Shown here one piece after another: positions 61,802 through 64,000 of a stretch of 64,000 nt of DNA. The DNA lies in NCBI RefSeq assembly GCF_027920545.1, contig NZ_CP115859.1:186001-250000 (forward strand), read 5' to 3'. The notes beneath the pieces were generated by a model. That model did no database searches. It was not told where the DNA came from and was given only the letters and a program-made list of their open reading frames with translations. Numbering within the stretch: position 1 is the first letter of the stretch; each line of letters starts with the position of its first letter. The DNA comes from Chryseobacterium camelliae. GTDB taxonomy: Bacteria; Bacteroidota; Bacteroidia; Flavobacteriales; Weeksellaceae. The position numbers and the translations under genes were made by a program.

Positions 61802-62341
61802 ATGCTTACATCTAAAGTAGCTAAAAGATATGCACAAGGTTTGCTTGATTTCACAAACGAAACAAGCCAAACAGCTACTGTATTTTCTGAAATGAAAGAT
61901 GTAGTAAAGGTAATGACCGAATCTAAAGATTTGAATAAATTCTTCCTTACTCCTTACATCGATTCTAAAAAGAAAATTGAAGTAGCTTCAGAAATTTTTA
62001 AAGGCTTGTCACAATCTTCTCAAAACCTGATTAAACTGGTAATTAAGCAAGGTCGTGAAGCTCAGTTAAAAAATATTGCTCAGGAATTCATCAATAAAGT
62101 TGAAGATATCAATGGAGTACAGAGACTTACTCTTACTACTGCTTCAGAAATATCGAATGCTAATATTGAAGAGATCTTAAAATCAAGTAAACTTGTCAAT
62201 ACAAGCGCCAACTTCGATTTAAAAAGAATTATCAATCCTGAAATTTTAGGAGGATACATTCTAAGAGTAGGAGACCAGCAGATTGATGCGTCTGTAAAAA
62301 CTAAGCTTAACCAAGTTAAAAAAGATTTTCAATTAAATTAA
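61802..62341 (+). CDS. atpH: F0F1 ATP synthase subunit delta
   Basis: The 179-residue protein is helical with the family segments LTSKVAKRYAQGLLDF and SQNLIKLVIKQGREAQLKNI and the C-terminal ADFDLKRIINPEILGGYILRVGDQQIDASVKTKL. It sits on top of F1 and binds the b subunit. It lies 2 bases after atpF and 18 bases before atpA. Confidence 0.95.
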   Translation: MLTSKVAKRYAQGLLDFTNETSQTATVFSEMKDVVKVMTESKDLNKFFLTPYIDSKKKIEVASEIFKGLSQSSQNLIKLVIKQGREAQLKNIAQEFINKVEDINGVQRLTLTTASEISNANIEEILKSSKLVNTSANFDLKRIINPEILGGYILRVGDQQIDASVKTKLNQVKKDFQLN

Positions 62342-62359
62342 GAAAAAAACAACCATACA

Positions 62360-63937
62360 ATGGCAGAAATAAATCCGGCAGAAGTATCTGCGATCTTAAA
62401 ACAGCAATTGGCCAACTTCGACACTCAATCTAATGTTGAGGAAGTAGGTACAGTTTTAACCATCGGTGATGGTATCGCTCGTGTATACGGGTTAGAAAAC
62501 GTACAATACGGAGAGTTGGTGAAATTTTCTAGTGATGTAGAAGGTATTGTACTAAACCTTGAAGAAGACAACGTAGGTGTTGCTTTGCTAGGTGAAAGTA
62601 AATTAGTAAAAGAAGGAGATACAGTAACAAGAACAAACAGAATTTCTTCTATCAAAGTAGGAGAAGGAATGTTAGGAAGAGTAGTGGATACTCTAGGTAA
62701 CCCTATCGATGGTAAAGGTCCTATTACTGGGGAATTATACGAAATGCCATTGGAAAGAAAAGCTCCCGGAGTTATTTACAGACAACCGGTAACTGAGCCT
62801 TTACAGTCTGGTATCGTTGCTATTGACGCGATGATTCCTGTAGGAAGAGGGCAAAGAGAGCTTATCATTGGTGACAGACAGACAGGTAAAACTACTGTTG
62901 CGATCGATACGATCATCAACCAAAAAGAATTTTTTGATGCTGGTAAACCAGTATATTGTATATATGTTGCTATTGGTCAGAAAGCTTCTACTGTAGCACA
63001 AATCGTTAAAACCCTTTCTGATAAAGGAGCTTTAGCATATACGGTAATTGTTGCGGCTAACGCATCGGATCCGGTTCCAATGCAGGTATATTCTGCGATG
63101 GCAGGTGCTGCGATCGGAGAGTTCTTCAGAGACACCGGTAGACCAGCTTTGATTGTTTATGATGATTTATCTAAACAAGCGGTTGCTTACCGTGAGCTTT
63201 CTCTACTATTGAGAAGACCACCGGGTCGTGAGGCTTATCCTGGAGACGTTTTCTATCTTCACTCAAGATTATTGGAAAGAGCGGCAAAAGTTATCGCTGA
63301 TGATAATATCGCAAGCCAAATGAACGACTTACCTGAATCTTTGAAGCCAATCGTAAAAGGGGGTGGTTCATTAACGGCACTTCCGATCATTGAAACTCAG
63401 GCTGGAGATGTTTCTGCATATATCCCTACCAACGTAATCTCTATTACAGACGGACAGATCTTCTTGGAGTCTGATCTATTCAACTCAGGGGTTCGTCCTG
63501 CAATCAACGTAGGTATCTCTGTATCAAGGGTAGGAGGTAATGCTCAGATCAAATCAATGAAAAAAGTTTCTGGTACTCTTAAATTAGACCAGGCTCAGTA
63601 TAAAGAATTAGAAGCGTTTGCTAAGTTCGGATCTGATCTTGATGCTGCTACTTTAGCGGTAATCTCTAAAGGAGAAAGAAACGTAGAAATCCTTAAGCAG
63701 CCGGTAAATGCACCACTTCCTGTAGACAGTCAGGTAGCGATCGTATATGCCGGAACAGAAAACTTAATGAGAAACGTTCCTATCAGAAAAATTAAAGAAT
63801 TCCAACACGAATATATCGAGTTCCTAAGATCTAAGCACCCTGAAACAATGGCTGCAATTAAAGCTGGAAAAATCGATAACGAGATTACAGGAGTTCTTAA
63901 GCAGGCAGCTAACGATTTAGCTTCTAAATATAACTAA
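62360..63937 (+). CDS. atpA: F0F1 ATP synthase subunit alpha
   Basis: The 525-residue protein has the P-loop [12 protein letters not shown] near residue 171, [28 protein letters not shown] and the arginine-containing ATP-synthase motif. It binds nucleotide at a non-catalytic site and supports the beta subunit. It ends the visible part of the operon; atpG should follow outside the window. Confidence 0.98.
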   Translation: MAEINPAEVSAILKQQLANFDTQSNVEEVGTVLTIGDGIARVYGLENVQYGELVKFSSDVEGIVLNLEEDNVGVALLGESKLVKEGDTVTRTNRISSIKVGEGMLGRVVDTLGNPIDGKGPITGELYEMPLERKAPGVIYRQPVTEPLQSGIVAIDAMIPVGRGQRELIIGDRQTGKTTVAIDTIINQKEFFDAGKPVYCIYVAIGQKASTVAQIVKTLSDKGALAYTVIVAANASDPVPMQVYSAMAGAAIGEFFRDTGRPALIVYDDLSKQAVAYRELSLLLRRPPGREAYPGDVFYLHSRLLERAAKVIADDNIASQMNDLPESLKPIVKGGGSLTALPIIETQAGDVSAYIPTNVISITDGQIFLESDLFNSGVRPAINVGISVSRVGGNAQIKSMKKVSGTLKLDQAQYKELEAFAKFGSDLDAATLAVISKGERNVEILKQPVNAPLPVDSQVAIVYAGTENLMRNVPIRKIKEFQHEYIEFLRSKHPETMAAIKAGKIDNEITGVLKQAANDLASKYN

Positions 63938-63949
63938 AAATTAGTTGAT

Positions 63950-64000
63950 GGTTTTTGGTTGATAGTTGACAGAATTTTCTAAAACTAGCAACCAACAACC
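63950..64000. repeat. Imperfect inverted repeat after atpA
   Basis: Arms 63950-63965 and 63985-64000 agree at 14 of 16 positions (GGTTTTTGGTTGATAG with CTAGCAACCAACAACC). It lies directly after atpA and runs to the window edge, so more of it may lie outside. It would interrupt the operon before atpG or form part of an intergenic repeat family. Confidence 0.55.

Noticed and set aside
1..64000. tRNA, rRNA, CRISPR arrays, complete IS elements, prophage genes
   Set aside because: I looked in all gaps for cloverleaf-like stretches with GTTCGA-type arms, evenly spaced repeats, transposase or integrase motifs and found none.

Overview
The window is a 64 kb stretch of chromosome from a Bacteroidota member, almost certainly family Weeksellaceae and close to Chryseobacterium. 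The evidence is the low GC content, TAnnTTTG-type -7 promoter boxes, weak or absent Shine-Dalgarno sites, a type IX secretion sorting domain, a GldI-type lipoprotein, a DnaX without the zinc-binding cysteines, and flavobacterial gene orders such as the DAHP synthase-chorismate mutase fusion and the atp operon. It is mostly core genome. I see no rRNA, tRNA, CRISPR array, prophage or intact insertion sequence.

Layout. 1-3.3 kb: the 3' end of an outer-membrane receptor and a T9SS cargo protein. 3.3-7.8 kb: a short-chain dehydrogenase, two small unknown genes, a di-heme cytochrome c peroxidase and an internally deleted MFS transporter. 8-11.7 kb: an alpha-oxoamine synthase (sphingolipid or sulfonolipid type) with a TetR regulator, then dnaX. 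11.7-15 kb: aromatic amino acid entry enzyme, rsgA and ndk. 15-21 kb: alpha-L-fucosidase, rpe, an M42 peptidase, a DUF4294 protein, a Nudix hydrolase and mnmD. 21-24.8 kb: ilvE, then two lipoprotein prolyl isomerases. 24.9-32.7 kb: small enzymes and unknowns, ssb, an HRDC protein, hisS, a TerD-like protein, a methyltransferase and a YtxH-like protein. 33-37.7 kb: the glycogen operon glgB-glgA-glgC. 38-43.8 kb: an SRPBCC protein, sucA-sucB and apaG. 43.8-46.7 kb: a minus-strand block of exonuclease, endonuclease V, glycosyltransferase and acyltransferase. 46.8-53.2 kb: a thioredoxin-like protein, an AraC-family remnant, the rpsF-rpsR-rplI operon, a ClC channel, a 2-oxo acid dehydrogenase E2 and a SAM hydroxide adenosyltransferase. 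53.3-57.5 kb: phoH and four tandem small outer-membrane barrels. 57.5-64 kb: a TM2 protein, ffh and the ATP synthase genes atpB-E-F-H-A.

The most interesting signals are regulatory. (1) An unannotated 44-codon reading frame (11765-11899), extremely rich in Phe and Tyr, lies between a good consensus promoter and the DAHP synthase-chorismate mutase gene. It looks like an attenuation leader peptide. (2) dnaX is split by a run of 11 A, so that a short gamma-like product ends just after the run and a -1 shift gives a 565-residue tau. This resembles programmed slippage. (3) A 39-base sequence occurs twice with 39/39 identity in opposite orientations (4793-4831 and 14349-14387). Each copy is followed by a terminator hairpin with a different stem and preceded by a TTGGCAC box, which suggests a repeated small RNA driven by a sigma-54-like promoter. 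Further TTGGCA boxes lie upstream of two small genes. Also notable are the deleted MFS gene, the frameshifted AraC remnant, tandem dyads upstream of the fucosidase, and widely spaced inverted repeats in several intergenic gaps.
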